Shown here: positions 47,600-56,153 of the stretch, one piece after another | Layout of the letters: each line of letters starts with the position of its first letter | How positions within the stretch are numbered: the first letter of the stretch is position 1 | From: Rhodobacteraceae bacterium IMCC1909 | GTDB taxonomy: Bacteria > Pseudomonadota > Alphaproteobacteria > Rhodobacterales > Rhodobacteraceae | Length of the DNA stretch: 64,000 nucleotides | Assembly (NCBI GenBank): GCA_030704425.1 | Contig: JAPDHM010000002.1 | Coordinates: forward strand, 434,001-498,000 | Reading direction: 5' to 3' | Program-made: the position numbers and the translations under genes | Notes under the pieces: model-generated | Databases searched by the model: none | The model's input: the letters and a program-made list of their open reading frames with translations, nothing else | Told to the model about the DNA's origin: nothing

Positions 47600-49033
47600 T
47601 TATTCAGCGGCGATGGATCGGGCCTCGTCAAACTGTGCTAAAATTGCGGCGGCGCAGTCGCGACCGTCGCGAATGGCCCAAACCACGAGCGAGGCACCGC
47701 GTACAATATCACCCACGGCATAAACGCCCGGCAGCCCGGTTTGGCCGGTTTCAAAATCCACCCGGATCGTTCCCCAGCGCGTCACCTCGAGACCTTCAGC
47801 ACCCCAAAGCTGCGGCAAATCTTCGGGTTCAAACCCCAAAGCCTTGATCACCAAATCCGCAGGTTCCACATAATCTGCCCCGTCAATCAACTCTGGGCTT
47901 TGGCGTCCAGTCGCATCCGGCAGCCCCAAACGCATTTTCTGGACGTTAACCCCGGTGACAGGATTGCCAACAAACCCATTGGGCGCGGTCAGCCAGACGA
48001 ACTCAACACCTTCTTCCTCAGCATTTTGGGTCTCACGCAAAGATCCAGGCATATTTGCTTTGTCGCGGCGGTAAAGGCATTTGACGGAGGTGGCGCCTTG
48101 CCGGATCGCTGTGCGCACGCAATCCATTGCCGTGTCGCCGCCGCCAATGACCACAACCCGCTTGCTGGCCGCATTCAAGCTGCCATCTTCGAATTCAGGC
48201 ACAGTGTCGCCAAAACCATGGCGATTGCTGGCGGTCAAATAGTCAATGGCTTTTACAATGCCATCCGCTCCTGATCCCGGCCCCGCCAGATCACGGGATT
48301 TATAAACGCCCGTGGCGACAATCACTGCATCATGTTTACTGCGGATCTCATCAAAGCTTATGTCCACGCCCACATTGCAGTTGGTGACAATTTCTATGCC
48401 GCCCTCCTCAAGCTGGGTCACACGCTGCATCACCACATCTTTTTCAAGCTTAAATCCGGGAATTCCGTAGGTCAAAAGCCCTCCCGCGCGATCATAACGA
48501 TCATAGACCGTGACCTGCACACCAGCCCGGCGCAGCATATCGGCCGCAGCCAATCCCCCTGGGCCCGCGCCGATGATGCCGACAGATTCCCCGCGGGTCG
48601 CGGCGGGCTTAATGGGTTGCACCCATCCCTCAGCCCAGGCGGTATCGGTGATATATTTCTCAACTGACCCAATGGTCACCGTTTCATGGCCCGACTGTTC
48701 GATGACGCAATTGCCTTCGCACAAGCGATCCTGCGGACAAATACGACCGCAAATTTCTGGGAATGTATTGGTGGCCTGGCTGATGTCATAGGCCTCTCGT
48801 AGCCGCCCCTCTGCCGTCAGGCGCAGCCAATCGGGGATATTATTGTGCAGCGGGCAGTGGGTTTGGCAATAAGGCACGCCGCATTGGCTACACCGGCTGG
48901 CTTGCTCTGCGGCCTTTTCCTCCAAAAATTCTGCATAGATCTCGCCAAAATCATGCGCGCGATCTGACGCTGCACGCTTTTGAGGCATGAGCCGTGGAAT
49001 TTTCACAAACTTCAGCATCAGATTTTCAGCCAT
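47600..49033 (-). CDS. gltD: Glutamate synthase small subunit
   Basis: Supplies NADPH electrons to GltB. 477 residues: two 4Fe-4S clusters (CSQCGVPYCQTHC and CGRICPQDRLCEGNC), the FAD motif GIIGAGPGGLAAA near 150 and an NADPH domain with VVIGGGDTAMDC. ATG 49033 follows GAGGATG; an in-frame start at 49081 adds 16 residues not usual in the family. Confidence 0.95.
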   Translation of the reverse strand: MAENLMLKFVKIPRLMPQKRAASDRAHDFGEIYAEFLEEKAAEQASRCSQCGVPYCQTHCPLHNNIPDWLRLTAEGRLREAYDISQATNTFPEICGRICPQDRLCEGNCVIEQSGHETVTIGSVEKYITDTAWAEGWVQPIKPAATRGESVGIIGAGPGGLAAADMLRRAGVQVTVYDRYDRAGGLLTYGIPGFKLEKDVVMQRVTQLEEGGIEIVTNCNVGVDISFDEIRSKHDAVIVATGVYKSRDLAGPGSGADGIVKAIDYLTASNRHGFGDTVPEFEDGSLNAASKRVVVIGGGDTAMDCVRTAIRQGATSVKCLYRRDKANMPGSLRETQNAEEEGVEFVWLTAPNGFVGNPVTGVNVQKMRLGLPDATGRQSPELIDGADYVEPADLVIKALGFEPEDLPQLWGAEGLEVTRWGTIRVDFETGQTGLPGVYAVGDIVRGASLVVWAIRDGRDCAAAILAQFDEARSIAAE

Positions 49034-49241
49034 AACATCCTCGATTCGCAACATCGCTATATTTTTCAGTACTTCTGCCAAATTAATGGCAGCACCAATG
49101 ACCTATATAATAGGGAATTCGATATGGCGACACTTTTCTGAAATTTTCAAGCTCTTTTTAAATCCGGTTCGGACCTATATTTTTGCTGGCGCTCATACGC
49201 CATGGGTATATGGTCCCCTGGATTGCAGAGGATCACAACAC

Positions 49242-50054
49242 ATGCCGCTTTATCATCTGGTAATAATTGCGCTTATTCAGGGCATAACAGAATTTCTGCC
49301 GGTCTCCTCATCGGGGCATTTGATCCTCTTGCCCGGGCTGACCGGCCTCACCGATCAAGGCCCCGTGATTGATGTTGCCGCCCATGTCGGAACTTTATTG
49401 GCGGTCATCGTCTACTTCTGGTCAAATGTGCGCCACATATTGCAAGGTGTTCCACAGGTCGTGCGCGGCCAGTTTGATACCCCCTCCGCGCGGCTGCTCA
49501 TCGCCATGAGCTTGGCCACGCTGCCGGTCATGGTGCTGGGCTTAATCTTGAAACTCACTGGCCTGTCAGACGCCCTGCGCTCCATCACCGTGATCGGCTG
49601 GAGCATGCTGGTATTCAGCATTTTGCTCTATTGGATGGATCAACGCGCCCAAACCACGCGCCAAATCCAAGACCTGACGTTGCGAGACGCTTGGATCCTT
49701 GGGCTGTGGCAAGCTCTAGCGCTTATCCCAGGCACCTCGCGTTCCGGCATCACCATCACCGGCGCCCTCAATGCGGGCTTCACGCGCAAAGAGGCCGCCC
49801 GCATTGCCATGCTGATGTCGATCCCGACCATTATCGCCTCTGGCGCGCTCACGTCTTTAGATTTGATCGGCGGCACCGTGCCCCTGCGCGATACATCTAT
49901 CGTCGTTGCCCTCAGCTTCGCGGCAGCGCTCTTGGCCCTCAGTCTGATGATGCGCTTGCTAAACAGCCTGACCTATACGCCCTATGTGGTTTACCGCATA
50001 GGGCTCGGCCTCACGTTGCTCACCATAGGCTACAGCGGCGGCCTGGGGTCGTGA
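49242..50054 (+). CDS. uppP: Undecaprenyl-diphosphate phosphatase
   Basis: 270 residues, eight or so membrane helices, BacA/UppP type: GITEFLPVSSSGHLIL and the RSG(I/V)T motif in PGTSRSGITITGAL hold catalytic residues. Recycles the lipid carrier for peptidoglycan. ATG 49242 follows AGAGGA. Upstream, 49078-49093 carries TGCCA-N6-TGGCA, a possible operator. Confidence 0.95.
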   Translation: MPLYHLVIIALIQGITEFLPVSSSGHLILLPGLTGLTDQGPVIDVAAHVGTLLAVIVYFWSNVRHILQGVPQVVRGQFDTPSARLLIAMSLATLPVMVLGLILKLTGLSDALRSITVIGWSMLVFSILLYWMDQRAQTTRQIQDLTLRDAWILGLWQALALIPGTSRSGITITGALNAGFTRKEAARIAMLMSIPTIIASGALTSLDLIGGTVPLRDTSIVVALSFAAALLALSLMMRLLNSLTYTPYVVYRIGLGLTLLTIGYSGGLGS

Positions 50055-50058
50055 CGCC

Positions 50059-51039
50059 CTAGGCTTTTAGATTTTTTGCAGAGGCTTTGATATCGGCATA
50101 TTGGCCTGACACACGGAAGGGCCATAGATAATCTGGCAATACGCTTTCCAATGCCGTTGGCTCTATCTGTAGATCCGCCAAGCCCATACAGTCGCCGCTC
50201 GGCACATTATCCACGCTCAGACTGTGGATCTGGTCACGGGTGATCGGCATCGGCGCCAAGCCAAAACTCAGTTTATTGGCAAGCGCAAAGCCCGTGGCCA
50301 TCAGACGCGCAACAAACATCGGCAAGCCGATGATCAACCGCCGACGCTGGATGACATCCAACATGCGCTGCATCAGACCGCGGAAGCTGTCCCGCTCGGG
50401 TCCAGCCAACTCATAAATGCCGCCGGCTGCAACACCTGTCGCACCCAGCACTACGGCCCGTGCGACGTCATCTACAAAAACCGGCTGAAATTGCGTCTCA
50501 GCCCCGACGATCGGCAAAATAGGACCAAAGCGCGCCATACTCGCAAATCTGTTGAAAAATTGATCCTCTGCCCCAAAGACGATGGACGGCCGCACAATCA
50601 TTGCGCCCGGCATATGCGCCAAGACCTCCGCCTCACCCGCCGCCTTTGAGCGGGAATAGGCGCTGTCGCTCGTCAGATCCGCGCCCATGGCCGAGATATG
50701 CACCATTTCCGCGATACCACCTTCAGCTGCCAAGCGCGCAATACGTCCAGCGCCCTGAGTTTGCACGGCATCGAAACGATTGCGCCCTGATTCTTGTAAT
50801 ATGCCAACGCAATTGATCACAGCATCGGCGCCGCGCAAAGCCAGCTTTACCGATGCGTCATCGCGAATATTGCAAAACACCGGCTCAACCTGACCTACAA
50901 CCCCATAAGGCTTGACAAATATCGCCTCATTGGGCCGCCGAACAGCCACCCGAACCCGCCAACCAGCCTTTGCCATGCGCCGCGCGGCATAGCGCCCAAT
51001 GAAACCTGACCCACCGAATATAGTTACAAGCTTAGACAT
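50059..51039 (-). CDS. NAD(P)-binding protein, complex I NDUFA9-like
   Basis: 326 residues of an atypical SDR: FGGSGFIGRYAARRMAKAGW near the start, VINCVGIL and MVHISAMGAD. Resembles the NDUFA9-type assembly or accessory subunit of respiratory complex I found in alphaproteobacteria. No nuo genes are in the window, so the role is inferred from family only. Four bases separate its stop from that of uppP. Confidence 0.83.
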   Translation of the reverse strand: MSKLVTIFGGSGFIGRYAARRMAKAGWRVRVAVRRPNEAIFVKPYGVVGQVEPVFCNIRDDASVKLALRGADAVINCVGILQESGRNRFDAVQTQGAGRIARLAAEGGIAEMVHISAMGADLTSDSAYSRSKAAGEAEVLAHMPGAMIVRPSIVFGAEDQFFNRFASMARFGPILPIVGAETQFQPVFVDDVARAVVLGATGVAAGGIYELAGPERDSFRGLMQRMLDVIQRRRLIIGLPMFVARLMATGFALANKLSFGLAPMPITRDQIHSLSVDNVPSGDCMGLADLQIEPTALESVLPDYLWPFRVSGQYADIKASAKNLKA

Positions 51040-51233
51040 GATGACATCCCAAGTATTTCTCTGTGGAAGGGGGGTACTCCGTGCACCGCCTCATGACAAG
51101 TCCATTCCCCATTTGACAGCCGCCGCACCCCGATATGCCGCGCGCAAAACCTTGCCACTAAGGGGGCCGCCCAAAGGCATTTACCCTCTTGACCCGCCCC
51201 GCCCAGAAGCTTAAACGCCCCTCTACGACATCA

Positions 51234-51319
51234 GCCCAGATGGCGGAATGGTAGACGCGCTAGCTTCAGGTGCTAGTGTCCGTATGGACGTGGAGGTTCG
51301 AGTCCTCTTCTGGGCACCA
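51234..51319 (+). tRNA. tRNA-Leu(CAG)
   Basis: An 86-base class II tRNA with CCA encoded. Acceptor arm GCCCAGA pairs with TCTGGGC. The anticodon loop is TTCAGGT between CTAGC and GCTAG, giving anticodon CAG. It has a long variable arm and the T-loop GGTTCGAGTCC. Its 3' 13 bases lie inside the island's direct repeat. Confidence 0.97.
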
Positions 51320-51321
51320 AT
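51307..51321 (+). repeat. Left attachment repeat of the tRNA-Leu island
   Basis: CTTCTGGGCACCAAT, the 3' end of tRNA-Leu(CAG) plus two bases. The identical 15 bases recur at 62545-62559. A GTTCGA 11-12 bases upstream is also shared, apart from one inserted base. Confidence 0.9.
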
Positions 51322-51383
51322 TACTTATATAAAATATTTATATAACAATGACTTACCTATATATTAGATACACATATCCACTT

Positions 51384-51417
51384 TTTACTACACAAAATAC
51401 TCAGTATTTGCTACACA
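51384..51417 (+). repeat. Two near-identical boxes before the island integrase
   Basis: TTTACTACACA (51384-51394) and TTTGCTACACA (51407-51417), 10 of 11 alike, 23 bases apart. They may be arm-type integrase sites or elements of its promoter. Confidence 0.4.
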
Positions 51418-51423
51418 TCTTAG

Positions 51424-52989
51424 ATGACCCGTGGTGTTCTACAGAACTATATAAAAGCCAGCCCAAAAACGGGGCGCCTGAGCTATCGTAGACGTATACC
51501 CGCCAAACTAAGGAAGCATTTCACTAAACCTGATGGCTCAACACGTGGGCTGGAATGGAATGAAAAACTAGACACAAAGTCCATAAGTATTGCACTCAAA
51601 AAAGCCACGGTAATCAATGAACGGTTTGAGCGCACGAAGGCAATGGCCCAACAACTAGTCATCGCATCTGAGGCGAAAAATCAGCCGACTCAAACACAAC
51701 AGCATGAAGATGTAGTGCGCTACTTCCGCAAGATGGGCATCCATCCAGATCAGGCTCCTGACATCTTGGCTCCTGCTCCCAAAGCAAATGCCTTCCTAGC
51801 AAAAACTGCGAAAGCTCAACGAGAGCTAATGGACTTTCAGGAAGAGGTAGGGATCGAAGTAAGTGGCGATCCTTATGATGAATCCTATTCCACCAACAAA
51901 CAATACGATGACATACAGGCTCAGATAGACTTTCTCAGCGGGGATCGTTCACGGATAAAAGATCTGCTGAAACCCACTTGGGAAGTGGCTGTAGACGAAT
52001 ACATCAACAATAAGTCCAGACTGGAGAACAACCCACCAAACTTTAGAGACCGTAAGGATATGAAGCGTGTGCTCCGTATAGCCAGTACCTTTGCGGCCTC
52101 ATTGGGCGGAAGTTCCATTAACTTGGGTAATAACTATTTGCTGTCTGAGATTAGCAGAGAAGATGCACGAAGATGGATTGAAGAACAATTACAAGCTGGA
52201 CGCACACTACCTACCGTTGGCAGAGACTCCGCTGCCCTGTCCGCAATCTACAAAACTGCTCAGTGGGAATACCAACAAAAGGATCCCGAACTAGGAGCAC
52301 GTGGTAACCCTTTCTCAGGCTTACGAGACGAGCTCAAAGAGAGAGATGATTTAGCGGTTCGTAAAGGACAGCGGATAAAAGTTTCAGCACGTCCTTGGTC
52401 TCCCGATGAGCTAGACCAACTAAAAGCCCTACTGCCAGCTATGAACGAAGAAGCAAGATTATGTGTGAAACTAGCCATGTTTACGGGAGCAAGACTCAAA
52501 GACGTGTGTGGCTTAATGATTGATGAACTTGAGTTGAATGGCGAACTAGACAGCGCAATTAGGATTGAAGGCAACTGGTGGCGAGAAGTCTCAAAGGACA
52601 GTATTGAGAGGCGAATACCGCTGTACGGTGAGATGCTGCAGGACTTAAAGGACTACGTGTCAACTAAAGACTTCTCGTCTGACCAAAAGCTGACACCACG
52701 CTACGCTAAAACTGTCGACAGCGCTGGCTCGCTCAGTAACCTCCTAAACCAGCGATACATTGACTCGTTCAGCAAAGATCCGACACTCAAGCTTCACGGC
52801 TTCCGCAACACACTACAGGCTAAGTTTGATGCCGCTGATACACCCAACAAAACATCTGGCTACCTCATTGGCTGGAAGAACCAAGACACCGTTGGAATGC
52901 AGAAAGAGTACAATAAACAGGGTTATCCGCATCTACAGTTATTACAGGTTCTAAAAGCATGTCATGCCGTGGAAGAATGGGCATCGTAG
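51424..52989 (+). CDS. Tyrosine-type site-specific integrase
   Basis: 521 residues. An N-terminal arm-binding-like region (YRRRIPAKLRKHF, DUF6538 type), a core-binding SAM-like domain (~185-285), and a catalytic domain with Arg in TGARLKDVCGL (R357), HGFR (H458, R461), Trp in place of the second His (W484 in LIGWKN) and nucleophile Tyr in MQKEYNKQG (Y496; Y501 is the alternative). It starts 103 bases after the tRNA-derived att core and drives island integration and excision. Alone on its strand. Confidence 0.92.
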   Translation: MTRGVLQNYIKASPKTGRLSYRRRIPAKLRKHFTKPDGSTRGLEWNEKLDTKSISIALKKATVINERFERTKAMAQQLVIASEAKNQPTQTQQHEDVVRYFRKMGIHPDQAPDILAPAPKANAFLAKTAKAQRELMDFQEEVGIEVSGDPYDESYSTNKQYDDIQAQIDFLSGDRSRIKDLLKPTWEVAVDEYINNKSRLENNPPNFRDRKDMKRVLRIASTFAASLGGSSINLGNNYLLSEISREDARRWIEEQLQAGRTLPTVGRDSAALSAIYKTAQWEYQQKDPELGARGNPFSGLRDELKERDDLAVRKGQRIKVSARPWSPDELDQLKALLPAMNEEARLCVKLAMFTGARLKDVCGLMIDELELNGELDSAIRIEGNWWREVSKDSIERRIPLYGEMLQDLKDYVSTKDFSSDQKLTPRYAKTVDSAGSLSNLLNQRYIDSFSKDPTLKLHGFRNTLQAKFDAADTPNKTSGYLIGWKNQDTVGMQKEYNKQGYPHLQLLQVLKACHAVEEWAS

Positions 52990-53089
52990 ACACCTCACTC
53001 CTTACCGTTACTAGTATAGGGGAACTGGAGAGCGGTTGCTCTAATAGCTTAACTCTATCCAACTCTAAGATAGGTAAGAACCATAGAAT

Positions 53090-54466
53090 ATGTCACTAAT
53101 GCTAGATGAACTCACCCAAGAGGTGATTAAACGTATTGAAGCCTCAGAGGGTAGGTCTCGCTCTCGTAAAGCTGAGGATCAGCCACGCTTCGAACATGCA
53201 GTCTATGTCTTGCTTACTGATCTGTGGAAGGCTGTAAAGAGTACACCAGTACGAGAGTGTAGCATCAACAAGCGTAGTGGCTGGTACTCAGAGAACCCAA
53301 GATACCGTGACTCTCTTCTGACATACAAACAGACGATTGCTGTGTTCGATGGACTGCTTAGGATTGGCTTTATAGAGGTGACCAGAGAAGGCCACTTTGA
53401 CCGTACTACCTATCAAGGCAAGACCACACGCTTTGTTGCCAGAGATGAACTCCTAGAGAGACTGCAGGAGTTGGATGGACACCCTGCTATCTCCATCAAG
53501 CCTGACTTGGATGCTGAAACTATCATTCTACGCAACAAAGTTGACGGTAAGAAAGTACTTCAAGAATATGAAGACACACCAGCTACTGAGCGCTACAGAG
53601 AAAACCTCAAGATAATCAACTCGTGTTTCCTCAAGCACTGGTTTGACCTTGAGGTGCAAGACACGGAACTGGCTAAGCTTGAATCACGAATAGCTAACCA
53701 TGCCACAAAAGAGCCAATAGACTTCTCACAGCGTACACTTGTGAGGATATTCTCTAATGGGTCATTTAAGCAGGGTGGACGCTACTATCGTGCTTGGTGG
53801 CAGAACGTCCCTAGCGAGTACCGTAAGTATATTACGATAGATGAGAAGCGCACAGCTGAGTTCGACTTCTCTCAGCTCAACCCACATCTCCTGTATCACA
53901 GCAACTACAAGGAGCTTGGCTCTGAGGATGCCTATGACAGGGTGCTGGATGGTGAGCATCGGAAAGTCGTTAAGCAAGCCTTCAATGCTATGGTTCAGGC
54001 GTCTACTCCACTTAAGAACTGTCCTAGCGAGATAGATATGTCTGGCTTGGAGATGAGTTGGGCTGCACTGCGTGACGCTATTATCAAAGCTCATAAGCCC
54101 ATAGCTGATCTATTCTTTAAGGGCGTTGGTAATCACTTACAGTTTCAGGATAGCAACATCGCTGAGCGCGTAATGCTGCACTTCGCTGGTATGGATGCAC
54201 CTGCCCTTCCAGTACATGACAGCTTCATCCTGCATCACGCCTACGGTGAGAGTGGAGAAGTTGAGGAAGCAATGCGTAGGGCTTTCTACCAGGAGGTAGG
54301 CGAACATATCTCAAAGATAGATAAAGAAATACTAACTTGGACATACCGCAAAGATGAGGACGATACTGACGAACCTAAAACGTTAGAGCTTGATGCAATT
54401 CTCAGTGGGGATGATGACGTATCCCAATGGAGAGAGAGGCATCAACTTTGGTATGCCCAGCGCTAA
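53090..54466 (+). CDS. Compact family-A polymerase-like palm protein
   Basis: 458 residues. A palm-like core carries motif A AEFDFSQLNPHLLYH (D259; compare DYSQIELR of DNA polymerase I), motif B RKVVKQAFNAMV (R291, K295; R-x3-K spacing kept, Gly/Tyr lost) and motif C LPVHDSF (H376, D377; compare VHDE of PolA and VHDSF of T7-type RNA polymerase). Motifs A-B and B-C are 32 and 82 residues apart, about two thirds of the E. coli PolI distances. A pre-motif segment (FSNGSFKQGG, WWQNVPSEYR) parallels PolA's conserved QNIP region. I see no exonuclease motifs; residues 1-210 are unassigned, with a winged-helix look. It could be a replicative, repair or template-independent polymerase, or inactive. 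Related unnamed proteins occur, as far as I recall, in other proteobacterial islands. Confidence 0.8.
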   Translation: MSLMLDELTQEVIKRIEASEGRSRSRKAEDQPRFEHAVYVLLTDLWKAVKSTPVRECSINKRSGWYSENPRYRDSLLTYKQTIAVFDGLLRIGFIEVTREGHFDRTTYQGKTTRFVARDELLERLQELDGHPAISIKPDLDAETIILRNKVDGKKVLQEYEDTPATERYRENLKIINSCFLKHWFDLEVQDTELAKLESRIANHATKEPIDFSQRTLVRIFSNGSFKQGGRYYRAWWQNVPSEYRKYITIDEKRTAEFDFSQLNPHLLYHSNYKELGSEDAYDRVLDGEHRKVVKQAFNAMVQASTPLKNCPSEIDMSGLEMSWAALRDAIIKAHKPIADLFFKGVGNHLQFQDSNIAERVMLHFAGMDAPALPVHDSFILHHAYGESGEVEEAMRRAFYQEVGEHISKIDKEILTWTYRKDEDDTDEPKTLELDAILSGDDDVSQWRERHQLWYAQR

Positions 54467-55203
54467 CTGCTTGACCTAACCCCAGCACCATCCATCGCAA
54501 TATCAGAGTTACCCGTGTAAACGATCTGATACGTGTTGTTACCCTTCACGCCGCAGTTATGGCATCTGGCTCTCTGGGAAAGGACATCCTTAGTCAAATC
54601 AAATGTTAAGACCGCTCTAAGTTTTAAACTGGAATATCCGATAAAGGAATATATATCGGCGCCCAAAGACCTGGAGGCAACGTTAATGACTACCACTAAA
54701 ATCGTATGCACAGTGATTTATATTATATTTATTGCAGTTACTTTAAATGCAGTCGGAAATATCAAACAGTATATCGATTTAAACTCAGCAATAGTGGTCG
54801 TTGTGCTGGGTATATTATTTGCAGTTGCCGCAAAGGGCGATGAAAGCACTATTCAAAAGCTTGGCAATGGAGCTGTAAGAGCAGGTTGGTTAGGATCCAT
54901 AATCGGAATAGTTAATATATTTGGCAGCGAAGGCTTTGCAGCAGGTGATTTATCGATACTTGGGGCAGCGCTGGCCGTTTGTTCTTTGACCGTCCTTTAT
55001 GGCTACCTGTTAAAACTTGGCACAATGATGTTAGATTAACCCAGAGTATTTTACACCCGCTATAACGGTGTTCCAAATGGATTTAGAGTGGTGTCACCTC
55101 CGACGACAGCTATAAGGTTTGTTACCTCTAGCATCGTATGGTGCTTGCAGAGGCCACAGGTGATGCTGAGTTGCTGCTGTCGGATGGTTGAGAGTTTGGT
55201 CAT
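54463..55203 (-). pseudogene. Zinc-ribbon gene split by a membrane-protein module
   Basis: The N-terminal half runs from ATG 55203 to about 55080: MTKLSTIRQQ, then a CxxC (CGLC) and LIAVVGGDTTLN. The C-terminal half runs from about 54600 to the stop at 54463: TKDVLSQRARCHNCG with a second CxxC and YQIVYTGNSD. Both halves align with the intact 82-residue paralogue at 57739-57987. Between them lie about 470 bases containing the TolQ-like gene. CAAATG occurs at both junctions (54600-54605 and 55074-55079); joining at it keeps the frame (TTLNPFDLTKDVL). Confidence 0.8.
54686..55039 (+). CDS. Small MotA/TolQ-like membrane protein
   Basis: 117 residues, four hydrophobic segments: KIVCTVIYIIFIAVTLNAV, SAIVVVVLGILFAVAA, GWLGSIIGIVNIFG and a final SILGAALAVCSLTVLYGYLLK. 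The last two resemble the conserved core of MotA/TolQ/ExbB proteins (GLLGT-type turn, then A-L-T-YG), without the long cytoplasmic loop. ATG 54686 follows GGAGG; open frame extends upstream to 54533 but that part overlaps the zinc-ribbon half. CCGATA-N10-TATCGG at 54638-54659 may be its operator. It sits inside the split gene on the opposite strand. Confidence 0.72.
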   Translation: MTTTKIVCTVIYIIFIAVTLNAVGNIKQYIDLNSAIVVVVLGILFAVAAKGDESTIQKLGNGAVRAGWLGSIIGIVNIFGSEGFAAGDLSILGAALAVCSLTVLYGYLLKLGTMMLD

Positions 55204-55252
55204 TGGTGAGAGTTAATACCCGTACATTGTGTAACCCAGAGTTTTGTAATCC

Positions 55253-55945
55253 GTGGTTAACATAGATTTACGTAGAGACATCTACATTGATGGTGAAGCT
55301 ACAGATGAAATGGACTTTAGTGGGCCACACCCAACGCTTTTGGCCTTAGAACACGGTAAGCTTCTTAAGGGTGACAAGTATGACATTGGTAGACCTGTGC
55401 TTGATGGCATTAAGATGTCAGAACAACGCAGTATCGTTAAGGAACTTGTACTCATAGCTATCAATGCAAAGTCAAAGCAAGCAGCATACCGTGCGTATAA
55501 TAACCAAAATAAAGACCAGAAACTTACACATACTCAGCTAGACCACCTCCTAGCAGCATTCATAGATAAGTACCCGTTCCTGAAGGGCGACTTGTGTTCA
55601 GATAAAGGTATAGACCTGATGTATAAGGATAGTCAGATTACAGAAGCAGTAATACAAAGGTTTGTGGAAGCTGATAAACCAATACTACCTGTTCACGACT
55701 CCTACATAGTTAAAAACACAGACAGGCGGTTCTTAAAGTTAGTTATGAATGATGCTTGTAACGATGTACTCAACCATACACTTCCATTTGAGTCAGAGTT
55801 TGATGAAGTAACAGCAGATATTGGACACGCAACACACTACAAACACACAGAATACGGCTACTTTGAAAGAGTATTAAGTAAACATAAGACTAAAGTGTCG
55901 AAGCTCTATCAGAAACGATACACACAGTGGTTAGAAGAGAGTTAA
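55253..55945 (+). CDS. Palm-only polymerase-like paralogue
   Basis: 230 residues starting at GTG 55253, six bases after an in-frame stop. It aligns with the 458-residue protein from its residue ~246 on: DEMDFSGPHPTLL (D21), RSIVKELVLIAINAK (R59, K63) and LPVHDSYIV (H148, D149). The A-B and B-C spacings (38, 86) match its paralogue. The ~250-residue N-terminal region is missing. No good ribosome-binding site precedes the GTG. Either a 5'-truncated remnant or a free-standing palm subunit; the retained metal Asp residues and long open frame leave the second open. Confidence 0.7.
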   Translation: MVNIDLRRDIYIDGEATDEMDFSGPHPTLLALEHGKLLKGDKYDIGRPVLDGIKMSEQRSIVKELVLIAINAKSKQAAYRAYNNQNKDQKLTHTQLDHLLAAFIDKYPFLKGDLCSDKGIDLMYKDSQITEAVIQRFVEADKPILPVHDSYIVKNTDRRFLKLVMNDACNDVLNHTLPFESEFDEVTADIGHATHYKHTEYGYFERVLSKHKTKVSKLYQKRYTQWLEES

Positions 55946-55995
55946 TAAAGCAAGGCCCAAAGTGTTTCACTACGGGAACAAGTAGAAAACGCTAT

Positions 55996-56019
55996 GCGCT
56001 AGCTCTTTGACCTAACCCC
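55996..56019 (+). repeat. Copy of the 3' flank of the first palm gene
   Basis: GCGCTAGCTCTTTGACCTAA plus CCCC matches 54460-54483 (GCGCTAACTGCTTGACCTAA plus CCCC) at 20 of 24 positions. Both lie directly behind the two palm genes, so the duplication included DNA after the genes. Confidence 0.6.
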
Positions 56020-56153
56020 CTAAATGAGAGCACCTTAATGTGTCTCAGGGTGAGCTTAATTATTGCTTCCAGCCGTACTGAGCCAGGCAAGAGTTAAGGG
56101 CAAGATTGAAGGTCTCTTGCGCTGCGCTTTCTGCTTTTGATCGTGGATCAGTC

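Noticed and set aside
54533-54685. Longer start for the TolQ-like gene
   Set aside because: That part overlaps the zinc-ribbon half on the other strand, and a strong GGAGG precedes ATG 54686.
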